Shown: positions 1 to 6,733 of the stretch, in pieces
Position numbering within the stretch: the stretch's first letter is position 1
Layout of the letters: each line of letters starts with the position of its first letter
NCBI RefSeq assembly: GCF_052216985.1
Contig: NZ_JBQOUY010000028.1
Coordinates: forward strand, 1 to 30,097
Length of the DNA stretch: 30,097 bases
DNA from: Acidaminococcus fermentans_A
GTDB lineage: Bacteria; Bacillota; Negativicutes; Acidaminococcales; Acidaminococcaceae
Direction of reading: 5' to 3'
The notes under the pieces: generated by a model
Told to the model about the DNA's origin: nothing
What the model saw: the letters and a program-made list of their open reading frames with translations, nothing else
Database searches by the model: none
Program-made: the position numbers and the translations under genes

Positions 1-51
1 GGAGTACCATAATACACAGTTAGGTTTTTCATAGCAGTTAAATTCTAACAC

Positions 52-97
52 GAAAAAGGACTTTCGATTCACAAGAATCGAAAGTCCCTTTCGTTTT
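52..97. terminator. Bidirectional intrinsic terminator downstream of the flavodoxin gene
   Basis: A perfect 13-bp inverted repeat (ggactttcgattc / gaatcgaaagtcc, 58-70 and 75-87) with a 4-nt loop. On the minus strand the stem is followed by TTTTTCG, so it can end the operon whose last gene stops at 128. On the plus strand it is followed by CTTTCGTTTT, so it could also end a gene entering from the left. The remaining 50 bases at the left edge show no gene I can support. Confidence 0.8.
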
Positions 98-127
98 CAT
101 GGAGCTATTATTTCACAGCCCCTTTTT

Positions 128-760
128 TTATTTCACCCCCAGACTCTTCACCCAGTCCTTCACCTGGCTGTCCTGGAGGGTGCCGGTGAAGCAACGACCC
201 TGGAGCCAGCTGCCTTTGCTGCCGGCCATTTCCTTCAGCTGGTCGGCGCTGCTGCCCATGCCGGAGCTGTAAGCGGTGGCAAAGGGAATCACCGTCTTGC
301 CGGTGACGTCATTGCTCTTCACGAAGGTATCCATGGGCCAGGCGGCAATGCCCCACCAGATGGGATACCCGACGAATACGGTGTCATAGTCCTGCCAGTT
401 GGCGGGTTTGGCGTTCTTCAGAGCCACGTTCCGCAGGCTGGGGTCATCATGTTCCTGGTAGACCCGGGAACTTTTGTTGTTGTAATCCAAGTCTGCGGTC
501 GTATAGGGATTTTCCAGATCCAGCAGGTACAGATCCCCGCCGGTCTCCCCGGCAATGGCCTTGGCCACCTGTTCCGTCCGGTGAGTATTGGTGTAATAGA
601 CCACCAGTACCTTTTTGGCCTTGGCAGGCGCTTTTTCCGCAGCCGCCGTACCCGCTGCCTTGCCCCCGCCATTCTGGGCAGCCTGCTGTCCGCCGCAGGC
701 CGTAACCGCCAGCAGAGACAGAGCCATGCAGACGATGGAAATCGCTTTTTTCCATTTCAT
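128..760 (-). CDS. Flavodoxin-family lipoprotein
   Basis: A 210-aa exported flavodoxin. The N-terminus is a lipoprotein signal (basic MKWKK, hydrophobic stretch, VTAC with Cys22 as the lipidated residue), followed by a Gly/Ala/Lys-rich tether to about residue 50. The flavodoxin fold then begins with KVLVVYYTNTHRTEQVAKAI; the TNTHRT loop is the FMN-phosphate loop, and the YPIWWG segment matches the second FMN loop of the Flavodoxin_4 type. It should be an FMN electron carrier or quinone/disulfide-type reductase anchored outside the cytoplasmic membrane; the substrate cannot be read. A strong AAGGAGG lies 8 nt before the ATG. It is the third gene of a run with the CMD-like protein and the small four-cysteine protein (21-nt gap upstream), a company often seen for cupin/CMD/flavodoxin sets. 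Confidence 0.85.
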   Translation of the reverse strand: MKWKKAISIVCMALSLLAVTACGGQQAAQNGGGKAAGTAAAEKAPAKAKKVLVVYYTNTHRTEQVAKAIAGETGGDLYLLDLENPYTTADLDYNNKSSRVYQEHDDPSLRNVALKNAKPANWQDYDTVFVGYPIWWGIAAWPMDTFVKSNDVTGKTVIPFATAYSSGMGSSADQLKEMAGSKGSWLQGRCFTGTLQDSQVKDWVKSLGVK

Positions 761-781
761 GTTGTTTTCCTCCTTGTTCCT

Positions 782-1027
782 CTATGATTTTTCCTGCTGT
801 TTTTTCTCCAGATGGTACAGGAGATAATCCACATTGGTGAGTTTTTCCTGCTCCCGGTAGAGCTTTTTCAGGATTTCCTTCCGGTACTGCCGGAGGCACC
901 GGCACTGACACCGTCCGTTTTTTTCCTGGAGGATCTTGTGGATAGCCTCTTTTGGGCATCCTGCCGCCAGGAGTCCTTCCCGGCTCAGGATTTCCGTTTT
1001 GTAGGGTTCCGTCCCCTTCTCATTCAT
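782..1027 (-). CDS. Small four-cysteine protein, copy 1
   Basis: An 81-aa soluble, basic, helical protein of a family I do not recognise. It has Cys24 in AAGC and a CQCRC cluster at residues 40-44, then a C-terminal segment ending LTNVDYLLYHLEKK. It is a paralogue of the gene at 4938-5171: about 57 of 77 residues are identical and all four cysteines are kept. The start is chosen by alignment with that copy; an ATG two codons upstream (1033) is also in frame. It overlaps the end of the CMD-like gene, so translation is probably coupled. The clustered cysteines suggest metal or thiol chemistry, but this is only inference. There is no signal peptide although both flanking genes encode exported proteins. 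Confidence 0.8.
   Translation of the reverse strand: MNEKGTEPYKTEILSREGLLAAGCPKEAIHKILQEKNGRCQCRCLRQYRKEILKKLYREQEKLTNVDYLLYHLEKKQQEKS
802..861. repeat. 60-bp perfect direct repeat (copy 1)
   Basis: Identical, without a single mismatch, to 4946-5005. It covers the 3' end of the small four-cysteine gene (from YREQEK to HLEK and the start of the divergent tail). The rest of the two genes differs at many synonymous and non-synonymous sites. Confidence 0.9.
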
Positions 1028-1463
1028 TTCCATATACTTCTTTGGCGTACCGGAAGGCCGCCCAGGCTTTGGGCCAGCCGGCGTAGAATCCCAGCTGGGT
1101 GATGGCCTGGACCATTTCTTCCCGGGTTACCCCGTTCTTTTTGGCGGTGGCCATGTGGTACTGGAGGGAACTGTCCGTGAGCCCCTGGGCAATGAGCGCC
1201 GTCACTGTCACCAGGCTCCGGTCGTGGAGGCTCAGTTTGTCGTTGGCGCTCCACACTTCACCGAACAGGATGTCATCGTTGTAGCGGGCAAAGTCCGGGG
1301 CAAAATTCCCCAGCTGATCCCGTCCTGCGGTTTGCACGATTTTGACCGTTTTTTTTGTTTCATTTTCCATGGCTGCTGCCTCCCCCAAATGTATGCCCAC
1401 GCAAGTCGTCATGACCAGGGCCAGTGCGAAACCAGCAAATTGTTTCAGGCGTCCGTCCATCAT
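1020..1463 (-). CDS. Exported carboxymuconolactone decarboxylase-like protein
   Basis: A 147-aa protein with a hydrophobic N-terminus (about residues 8-31, AGFALALVMTTCVG then EAAA, a possible signal-peptidase I site) followed by a complete CMD domain. The motif FGEVWSANDKLSLHDRSLVT and the helix LQYHMATAKKNGVTREE match gamma-carboxymuconolactone decarboxylases and their relatives. There is no CxxC, so it is not an AhpD-type thiol peroxidase partner. The start at 1463 has a strong AAGGAGG and is preferred over the downstream MENETKK, which would remove the signal. It is the first gene of the operon with the four-cysteine protein and the flavodoxin, behind its own promoter. The reaction is unknown; the aromatic lactone pathway itself is unlikely in a fermentative anaerobe. 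Confidence 0.85.
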   Translation of the reverse strand: MMDGRLKQFAGFALALVMTTCVGIHLGEAAAMENETKKTVKIVQTAGRDQLGNFAPDFARYNDDILFGEVWSANDKLSLHDRSLVTVTALIAQGLTDSSLQYHMATAKKNGVTREEMVQAITQLGFYAGWPKAWAAFRYAKEVYGNE

Positions 1464-1493
1464 GATTCCTCCTTCGGGTTATCTCTTAGATGT

Positions 1494-1530
1494 ATCATAG
1501 CAAATCCGCTCTTTCATATTAAATGCTTAT
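1494..1530 (-). promoter_or_regulatory. Promoter and candidate LysR operator of the CMD operon
   Basis: Read on the minus strand: octamer ATAAGCAT (1523-1530), then -35 TTAATA (1517-1522), 17-nt spacer, -10 TATGAT (1494-1499). The same octamer occurs next to the -35, with the same 17-nt spacer, before the cupin gene (5617-5653). LysR activators commonly bind just upstream of the -35, so a shared operator is plausible. No terminator is seen between the DXS-like gene stop (1573) and this promoter. Confidence 0.55.
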
Positions 1531-1572
1531 CGTTCATCCATGGCAATAAGTAAAATGTATGAAAAAGGAAGC

Positions 1573-3327
1573 TTACAAAAGTGCCAGAATATCTTCAGCC
1601 GCCAGCTGGGGCGTCAGATGGTTTTCTTCCGCCAGCCTGGCGTAGTCATAGCGGTCATAGAAGGCCTTGGGGATGCCGAAATTCAATATGCGCATATCCG
1701 TTTTGCCATAATAGCTGGCGATCTTTTCTCCGAAGCCACCGGCCAGACAGCCATCTTCCATGGTTGCAACGACAGTATGATCTTTCCGCAGCTCTTCCAG
1801 GAGCTCTGTATCGAGGCCGGTGAGATAGCGGGGATTGATGACCGTGGCGTCGATACCATGAGACTGCAGTTCCCTTGCCGTCTGTTCTGCCAGGCCATAG
1901 AAATTGCCGGCACCCAGGAGAGCTACCTGGGAACCTTTGTGGGTCATGGCAAAACGGTTCAGCTCCCTGTACTCCTTTTGGGCTTTCACTGGATAGAGGG
2001 AACCATTTGCAAAAACCGGTACAGGCACCCGGATGGCCACAGGATGGTTTTCCTGTGCAATGGCCCAGTCCAGCATGGCCTTATATTCTTCCAGGGTTGC
2101 AGGCGCCAGATACACCAGGTTCGGGATGTTGCTCAGCAGCGGGATATCATAGAAGCACAGATGGGTTACATCATTCATGCTGTACATGGATGCCCCGAAT
2201 ACCAGGAACGTGGCCGGGTTGTGATTCACGCACACATCCTGGGACAACTGGTCGTACGTACGCTGGAAGAACGTGGCATAACTGGCAAAGACGGGATGCA
2301 TACCGCCTTTGGCAAGCCCGGAAGCCATGGAGACAGCCTGTTCTTCGGCAATGCCCACATCGATATACTGGCTGCCTGCTTCTTTCCGACGTTCCGGCGT
2401 AAAACCCATGACCATGGGTACAGCAGCCGTCATAGCCACCAGTTTCGGGTCTTTTTTCATCTGCTGCAGCAGAAAAGCCGCAGTGGCTTCACCATACCTG
2501 TCCGTATAGGGCTCCCTGACCTCGCCCGTTGCCAGGTCGAAGGGCATATGCCAGTGCCAGTCTTCTTTGTTCTTTTCTGCCGGAGCGTAGCCCTTGCCCT
2601 TCTGGGTGACAATGTGCACCACCACAGGATGGTCAATATCCCTGACTTCCTCAAACGCACGGATCAGGGCTTCCACATCATTGCCGTCGGCCACGAAACG
2701 GTAGTCCAGCCCGAAGGCACGGAACAGATTGTCCGCTGCCTGCCCATTGGTTTCCCGGAGTTTCTTGATGCCCTTGTACATGCCGCCGTGATTTTCCGCG
2801 ATGGACATGTCGTTGTCATTGAAGACCACGATGAAATTCGTACCCAGTTCCCCCACGGTATCCAGCCCTTCAAAAGCCATACCGCCGGAAAGAGAACCGT
2901 CGCCGATGACGGCAATGATGTTCTCTTTGCCACCACGCAGGTCACGGGCCTTGGCCAGACCACTGTCCAGAGAAATGGAGGTGGACGTATGGCCCACGTT
3001 GAAGAAGTCGTGTTCACTTTCGTCCGGATTCGTATAGCCGGACACATCATTGTAATGGGCCTGGTCCGTATAAGCCTGCATGCGTCCGGTCAGCATCTTG
3101 TGGGGATAGGACTGGTGGGACACGTCATAAACGATTTTATCCTTCGGCGAATCGAATACGGTATGCAAAGCCACTGTCGCTTCCACAATGCCCAGGTCCG
3201 GGCCCACATGGCCCATATGGACACTGGCCCGCTCCAGCAGTGCCTTCCGCATTTCGCAGATCAGTTTCTGCCGTTCCTGGGGATTCAATTTTTTCAAGTC
3301 TTCCGGTCCTTTGATTTTTTCTACCAT
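1573..3327 (-). CDS. DXS-like thiamine-diphosphate enzyme (1-deoxyxylulose-5-phosphate synthase family paralogue)
   Basis: A 584-aa transketolase-fold protein of the DXS family (typical DXS is about 620 aa). Family marks are VSHQSYPHKMLTGR (residues 69-82), the ThDP/Mg motif GDGSLSGG with NDN (142-172), and the cofactor-activating Glu328 in DVGIAEE. At the acceptor site, however, the segments equivalent to the E. coli DRAG...TH motif and the YPRGN motif read VFGAS and VPVPV here: Gly378 and Val436 stand where E. coli has Arg420 and Arg478, which hold the phosphate of glyceraldehyde 3-phosphate. It may therefore ligate another aldehyde. The start MVEKIK (GAGAGGAG upstream) is preferred over an ATG ten codons earlier that lacks a ribosome site. 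There are no isoprenoid genes nearby. Confidence 0.8.
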   Translation of the reverse strand: MVEKIKGPEDLKKLNPQERQKLICEMRKALLERASVHMGHVGPDLGIVEATVALHTVFDSPKDKIVYDVSHQSYPHKMLTGRMQAYTDQAHYNDVSGYTNPDESEHDFFNVGHTSTSISLDSGLAKARDLRGGKENIIAVIGDGSLSGGMAFEGLDTVGELGTNFIVVFNDNDMSIAENHGGMYKGIKKLRETNGQAADNLFRAFGLDYRFVADGNDVEALIRAFEEVRDIDHPVVVHIVTQKGKGYAPAEKNKEDWHWHMPFDLATGEVREPYTDRYGEATAAFLLQQMKKDPKLVAMTAAVPMVMGFTPERRKEAGSQYIDVGIAEEQAVSMASGLAKGGMHPVFASYATFFQRTYDQLSQDVCVNHNPATFLVFGASMYSMNDVTHLCFYDIPLLSNIPNLVYLAPATLEEYKAMLDWAIAQENHPVAIRVPVPVFANGSLYPVKAQKEYRELNRFAMTHKGSQVALLGAGNFYGLAEQTARELQSHGIDATVINPRYLTGLDTELLEELRKDHTVVATMEDGCLAGGFGEKIASYYGKTDMRILNFGIPKAFYDRYDYARLAEENHLTPQLAAEDILALL

Positions 3328-3408
3328 CAGAATTCTCCTCTCATTTTTCTTTCGCATCGTCGTAATTGTGTACCTTCGTGCCGCCAGCGTATCATTTTTC
3401 CTTGATGG

Positions 3409-3504
3409 TCACGTTGCCTGGCTGCATCTGTGAAATATGATTCTCCCCTTCCAGCCCACGGCCACCAGGAAAAAGGCCACCAACACCATTACCATTTTTT
3501 TCAT
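3409..3504 (-). CDS. Possible tiny membrane peptide
   Basis: A 31-codon reading frame (MKKMVMVLVAFFLVAVGWKG, then a basic tail) with a good ribosome site (GAGAGGAG) before the ATG, lying in the gap of about 240 nt between the SGNH-hydrolase gene and the DXS-like gene on the same strand. It has two basic residues, one hydrophobic stretch of about 14 residues and then Lys/Arg/His, which fits a single-span small membrane protein. I have no homologue in mind. It could also be the remnant of a longer secreted protein. Nothing else is visible in this gap. Confidence 0.3.
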   Translation of the reverse strand: MKKMVMVLVAFFLVAVGWKGRIIFHRCSQAT

Positions 3505-3564
3505 GGCTGTTTCTCCTCTCATGTTTTCTCGTTGTACAGGGACGTAACCCGTGGACGCTTTTCA

Positions 3565-4902
3565 TCACAGCCGCCCAGCCATAGACCTATTGATGGTCTG
3601 GGCCATGATTTGTTTCATGTTCCAGTCTCCGTGGATCCCGTCCAGGGAAAGTTCCGTGGGTAGGTCCTCCCCGGTTTCAAAGGGGGCCGCCACATCAATG
3701 TGGTCCCGGCTGCGGATATAGGCATTGACTTGGGCAAAAGACTGACGCCAGTTGTCCGCCGTGGGTTCGTCAAAGGCCTTCTGGATGTTGGCCGGATTGA
3801 GGGGTGGCAGGGTAAGATAGATGGGATGGATGCCCAGTGCTTCCGCCTTTTGCCCTATTTCTTCCAGATCCCGGATCACCTCTTCCGCCGACACCCCGGC
3901 ACGGAGGCTGTTGGTGCCACCCATGATCAGCAGGTATTTCAGATGGAAGGGGCGCACATCCCGGCCGAACCGTTCCACCATCATGGCGCTGGTATCTCCG
4001 CTTTCCGAAAGGTTCACCGTGGGGAAGTCCAGATAATGACTGTAGCTGTAGGCATAGTCCACCGGACTAAAAGAAAGATGCCCTCCCCCGTGAGAGATGC
4101 TGTCTCCATAGATACCTACTTTCACTTTCCGGGAGGGTCGGGTGGTGAACTTCTGAGGAAGGCTCCACTGGCCCACCGGTTTCCCCTCTTTGTCCATGCC
4201 CCGGACCCTCCAGTAATAAGTTCCCACCCGGGGATTTTCGTCATACAGGTCCGTAAGAGAAGTGACCCGGGAAAAGACCCGATATCGGGAAGGAGCCGTC
4301 CCATCCGGATTCTCCGGTCTCTGGTCTGTCACTTCCACTTCATACTGAGTGGCTCCCGGATTCCCGGTATAGGCATAGACAGGATACAGCAACAGTGAAC
4401 CGTTGATATCCTGCATCCGGCTTCGGGGGACCGGTGCATTCCGTTCCACTTTCTGCAGACTGCTCTGAACTGCTACAGCCTGGGAATAATTCCCAAGGGG
4501 TCGCCCATCCAGGTCAAAAGCCCGCACCCGGTAATAAAGCACACCGGTGGTCTGTTTCTTCCGGAGTTTCTCCATGGGCAGCAGGGCCTGGGCAGAATAA
4601 ATCCGACTGTTCCGGTATAGAGCCCCGGCGGCTTCCCGAGCGGAATCCAGATTGAGAGGAATACCATCCAACACTTCCAGTTCATAGCGGACCGCATCCA
4701 ACTGTTCCGGCCAAGTGAGCAGTCCCAGGTCCGCCCGGTCCACTTCCAATGCTGCCTGCCGGTTCTGAGCCGCCACAGGGGAAAAGCCGACCACCCGACG
4801 CACCGTACAGGAGCTGGCCAAAATCACCGGGATGGCCGCCAGAGCCAGAAAGCTCATGCCCAGTGCCTTCTTTTCCAGACTGGTCAGTATGTTTTTTGCC
4901 AT
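3565..4902 (-). CDS. SGNH/GDSL hydrolase lipoprotein with two Fn3-like domains
   Basis: A 445-aa exported esterase-type protein. The N-terminus carries a hydrophobic signal ending ASSC (Cys32, probable lipoprotein, although Ala at -3 is less usual). Two fibronectin-III-like beta domains follow (about 70-146 and 186-254, each ending YYRVRAFDLDG.PLG or YYWRVRGMDKEG.PVG). The catalytic domain has all four SGNH blocks: GDS with nucleophile Ser268, Gly302, Asn331 in GGTN, and Asp421/His424 in DGIH. Such enzymes de-acylate envelope polysaccharides, peptidoglycan or lipids; the substrate is not readable. A GAAGGA ribosome site precedes the ATG. It lies 35 nt after the small four-cysteine gene and is probably co-transcribed from the cupin promoter. 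Confidence 0.85.
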   Translation of the reverse strand: MAKNILTSLEKKALGMSFLALAAIPVILASSCTVRRVVGFSPVAAQNRQAALEVDRADLGLLTWPEQLDAVRYELEVLDGIPLNLDSAREAAGALYRNSRIYSAQALLPMEKLRKKQTTGVLYYRVRAFDLDGRPLGNYSQAVAVQSSLQKVERNAPVPRSRMQDINGSLLLYPVYAYTGNPGATQYEVEVTDQRPENPDGTAPSRYRVFSRVTSLTDLYDENPRVGTYYWRVRGMDKEGKPVGQWSLPQKFTTRPSRKVKVGIYGDSISHGGGHLSFSPVDYAYSYSHYLDFPTVNLSESGDTSAMMVERFGRDVRPFHLKYLLIMGGTNSLRAGVSAEEVIRDLEEIGQKAEALGIHPIYLTLPPLNPANIQKAFDEPTADNWRQSFAQVNAYIRSRDHIDVAAPFETGEDLPTELSLDGIHGDWNMKQIMAQTINRSMAGRL

Positions 4903-4937
4903 GATGCTTCCTTCTTTCTTTGTTCATCAAGGTCCTT

Positions 4938-5171
4938 TTATTGTCTTTTCTCCAGATGGTACAGGAGATAATCCACATTGGTGAGTTTTTCCTGCTCCCG
5001 GTAGAAATTGGCCAGGAGCTCCTTCCGGTACTGGCGAAGGCAGCGGCACTGGCACCGGCTACTTTTTTCCTGGAGGATTTTCCGGATGGTCTCTTCCGAA
5101 CAGCCGGCCGCCTGGAGTGCTTCCTGGCTCAGAATGTTTTTTTTGAGACTTTCCGCCCCTTTCTCCTTCAT
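4938..5171 (-). CDS. Small four-cysteine protein, copy 2
   Basis: A 77-aa paralogue of the protein at 782-1027, with Cys24 and the CQCRC cluster at the same positions. Its ATG overlaps the TGA of the cupin gene (ATGA), a classic coupled start; an upstream in-frame ATG (5213) would bury 14 codons in the cupin gene and is rejected. As in copy 1, the gene sits directly after a cupin/CMD-type enzyme gene and directly before a lipoprotein gene. The function is unknown; clustered cysteines suggest a metal site or redox thiols. Confidence 0.8.
   Translation of the reverse strand: MKEKGAESLKKNILSQEALQAAGCSEETIRKILQEKSSRCQCRCLRQYRKELLANFYREQEKLTNVDYLLYHLEKRQ
4946..5005. repeat. 60-bp perfect direct repeat (copy 2)
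   Basis: Identical to 802-861 and located at the equivalent 3' end of the second four-cysteine gene. Confidence 0.9.
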
Positions 5172-5587
5172 TTCAGCCTGCCATATTCTGCCGGATCCAC
5201 CGCTTCGCACCATTCATTGCTGGTGCCTTCTCCAGGCACTTCCAGAGCCAGATGCTGGAAAGCGGAATCCGGAGCCGCCCCGTGCCAGTGCTTCACTTCC
5301 GGAGGGATGTTTACCACATCCCCGGCTTTCAGTTCCTGGGCCGGCTTTCCCCATTCCTGGTAATAGCCCCGTCCGGCGGTGACGATGAGGATCTGTCCGC
5401 CTCCGTTGGCTGCATGGTGGATGTGCCAGTGGTTCCGGCAGCCCGGTTCAAAGGTCACCACCGCTGTGACCACCTGCTGGAGGGTCAGCATGTTCAAATA
5501 GCTCTTTCCATCAAAATATTGGGCATACCCTGTATTTTCTTTTCCCAGGGCAAAGGGGCTCGTTTTTTCCAGTTCTTGCAGATCCAT
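5168..5587 (-). CDS. Cupin-domain protein (cupin_2, CMD-associated type)
   Basis: A 139-aa single cupin. The first motif is G49 then HIH (His55, His57) and a Gln at 65 where many cupins have Glu. The second is NIPPEVKHWH with His100. The C-terminus (EWCEAVDPAEY) is typical of cupins that occur beside, or fused to, carboxymuconolactone decarboxylase domains; here the CMD partner is a separate gene at 1020-1463. A metal-binding enzyme or ligand sensor is likely; the substrate is unknown. The ATG has AAAGGAG upstream. It is the first gene of the leftward operon and divergent from the LysR gene, the usual layout for a LysR target. Confidence 0.85.
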   Translation of the reverse strand: MDLQELEKTSPFALGKENTGYAQYFDGKSYLNMLTLQQVVTAVVTFEPGCRNHWHIHHAANGGGQILIVTAGRGYYQEWGKPAQELKAGDVVNIPPEVKHWHGAAPDSAFQHLALEVPGEGTSNEWCEAVDPAEYGRLK

Positions 5588-5616
5588 ATGATCGACTCCT
5601 TTCCTGTCATGGTTGT

Positions 5617-5654
5617 ATTGTATTCCATCTTCTTTCAGATGTATAATGCTTATA
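5617..5654. promoter_or_regulatory. Divergent cupin/lysR promoter with candidate LysR operator
   Basis: Minus strand: ATAAGCAT (5646-5653), -35 TATACA (5640-5645), 17-nt spacer, -10 TACAAT (5617-5622). Plus strand: a perfect -10 TATAAT (5642-5647) with a weak TTGTAT 18 nt before it could serve lysR. The operator lies within a 5+3+5 palindrome TATAA-TGC-TTATA (5642-5654), so a bound regulator would cover both the cupin -35 and the lysR -10, which fits activation of one and autorepression of the other. Confidence 0.55.
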
Positions 5655-5697
5655 ACAAGTAGTTAAAAATACGTTTTTTCTATCACAGGAGGGAATC

Positions 5698-6594
5698 ATG
5701 GAAATCCGTACCCTGAAATATTTCCTGGCGGTGGCCCGGGAGCAGAACATGACCGAAGCCGCCAATGTGCTGTTCGTCACCCAGCCCACCCTGTCCCGGC
5801 AGATGGCGGACCTGGAAAAGGAACTGGGCAAAAAGCTCTTTGTCCGGACCAACCGGAGCACCACCCTGACGGAGGAAGGAATGCACCTGCGCCAGCGGGC
5901 AGAAGAGATCCTGGCCCTGGTGGACCAGACCAAAGAGGAGATCAGGGAAGACGACATGGACCTGACCGGCTGCATCCGGGTGGGAGCCGGGGAAACCCAG
6001 GCCATGCACTGGATCACCGACACCTTCGGGGAACTCCATCAGGAATATCCCCGTCTGACCATCGAACTGTTCACCAACAACGCGGACGGAGTCCAGGAGC
6101 GATTGGAACACGGACTGCTGGATTTTGCCCTGTTCATCGAGCCTTTCAACCCGGAAAAATACAACTTTCTCCGTCTCCCGGAACCGGACCGGGTAGGCAT
6201 CGTCACCAGTCTCCGCAGCCCCTGGGCCCATCTGGACAAAGTGACCCCCAAAGAGCTCCAGGCCATGCCCCTTCTCATTTCCTCCCGGACCACCCAGAAT
6301 ACCTTTGATTTTTCCCGCTGGTCCGGCGGCCAGGTAACTCTGGAAAATCTCCAGGTGGCTGGCCGTTTCGACCTGATTGGCAACGCGTCTCTCTTGGTCC
6401 GGACCGCTCAGATCAATGTTCTCGGATTGGACAATCTTCTCCAGATCGAAACCCAGGGCCTGAAGTTCATCCCTCTGGATCCTCCCCTGTCCACCGGCAG
6501 CCTGGTGGCCTGGAAAAAGTTCCGGCTCCTGTCCCGTTCTAGCCAAGTGTTCCTGGACCGGCTGAAGCAAAAACTTTCTGATTTTTCCCATTGA
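5698..6594 (+). CDS. LysR-family transcriptional regulator
   Basis: A 298-aa protein with the standard N-terminal winged helix-turn-helix (FLAVAREQNMTEAANVLFVT, then QPTLSRQMADLEKELG, residues about 9-44) and a C-terminal periplasmic-binding-type effector domain (about 90-295). CACAGGAGGG precedes the ATG by 6 nt. It is divergent from the cupin gene, its expected target; a matching site before the CMD gene suggests it also controls that operon. The effector cannot be predicted. Length and architecture are normal for the family. Confidence 0.92.
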   Translation: MEIRTLKYFLAVAREQNMTEAANVLFVTQPTLSRQMADLEKELGKKLFVRTNRSTTLTEEGMHLRQRAEEILALVDQTKEEIREDDMDLTGCIRVGAGETQAMHWITDTFGELHQEYPRLTIELFTNNADGVQERLEHGLLDFALFIEPFNPEKYNFLRLPEPDRVGIVTSLRSPWAHLDKVTPKELQAMPLLISSRTTQNTFDFSRWSGGQVTLENLQVAGRFDLIGNASLLVRTAQINVLGLDNLLQIETQGLKFIPLDPPLSTGSLVAWKKFRLLSRSSQVFLDRLKQKLSDFSH

Positions 6595-6619
6595 CAAAGG
6601 TATATGAAAAGTGTACTAT
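6591..6619 (+). promoter_or_regulatory. Promoter of the acyl-CoA dehydrogenase fusion operon
   Basis: Consensus -35 TTGACA (6591-6596), overlapping the lysR stop codon, 17-nt spacer and -10 TACTAT (6614-6619). The predicted start near 6626 gives a leader of about 108 nt that is very AT-rich. Confidence 0.65.
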
Positions 6620-6639
6620 TGAACTGTAAAATAATAGAA

Positions 6640-6654
6640 TTATTATTAAAATAA
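6640..6654 (+). promoter_or_regulatory. PerR/Fur-like box in the leader of the fusion operon
   Basis: TTATTATTAAAATAA agrees with the PerR consensus TTATAATnATTATAA at 12 of 14 defined positions. It lies just downstream of the predicted transcription start, where a repressor would block transcription. In Clostridium acetobutylicum PerR controls flavodiiron and rubredoxin genes, so the target would make sense. The surrounding leader is so AT-rich that a chance match is possible. Confidence 0.35.
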
Positions 6655-6733
6655 TTTTATTTTTAAATTGGTATGCTAACCTAACTGAAAGGTATCTGAC
6701 AAGTTGATTTTCCATGACAGAGGAGGTACGCGT

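Noticed and set aside
1540..3405. 621-codon open frame on the plus strand
   Set aside because: It lies antisense to the DXS-like gene, has no ribosome site, and its His/Gln/Phe-rich product is a codon-usage artefact.
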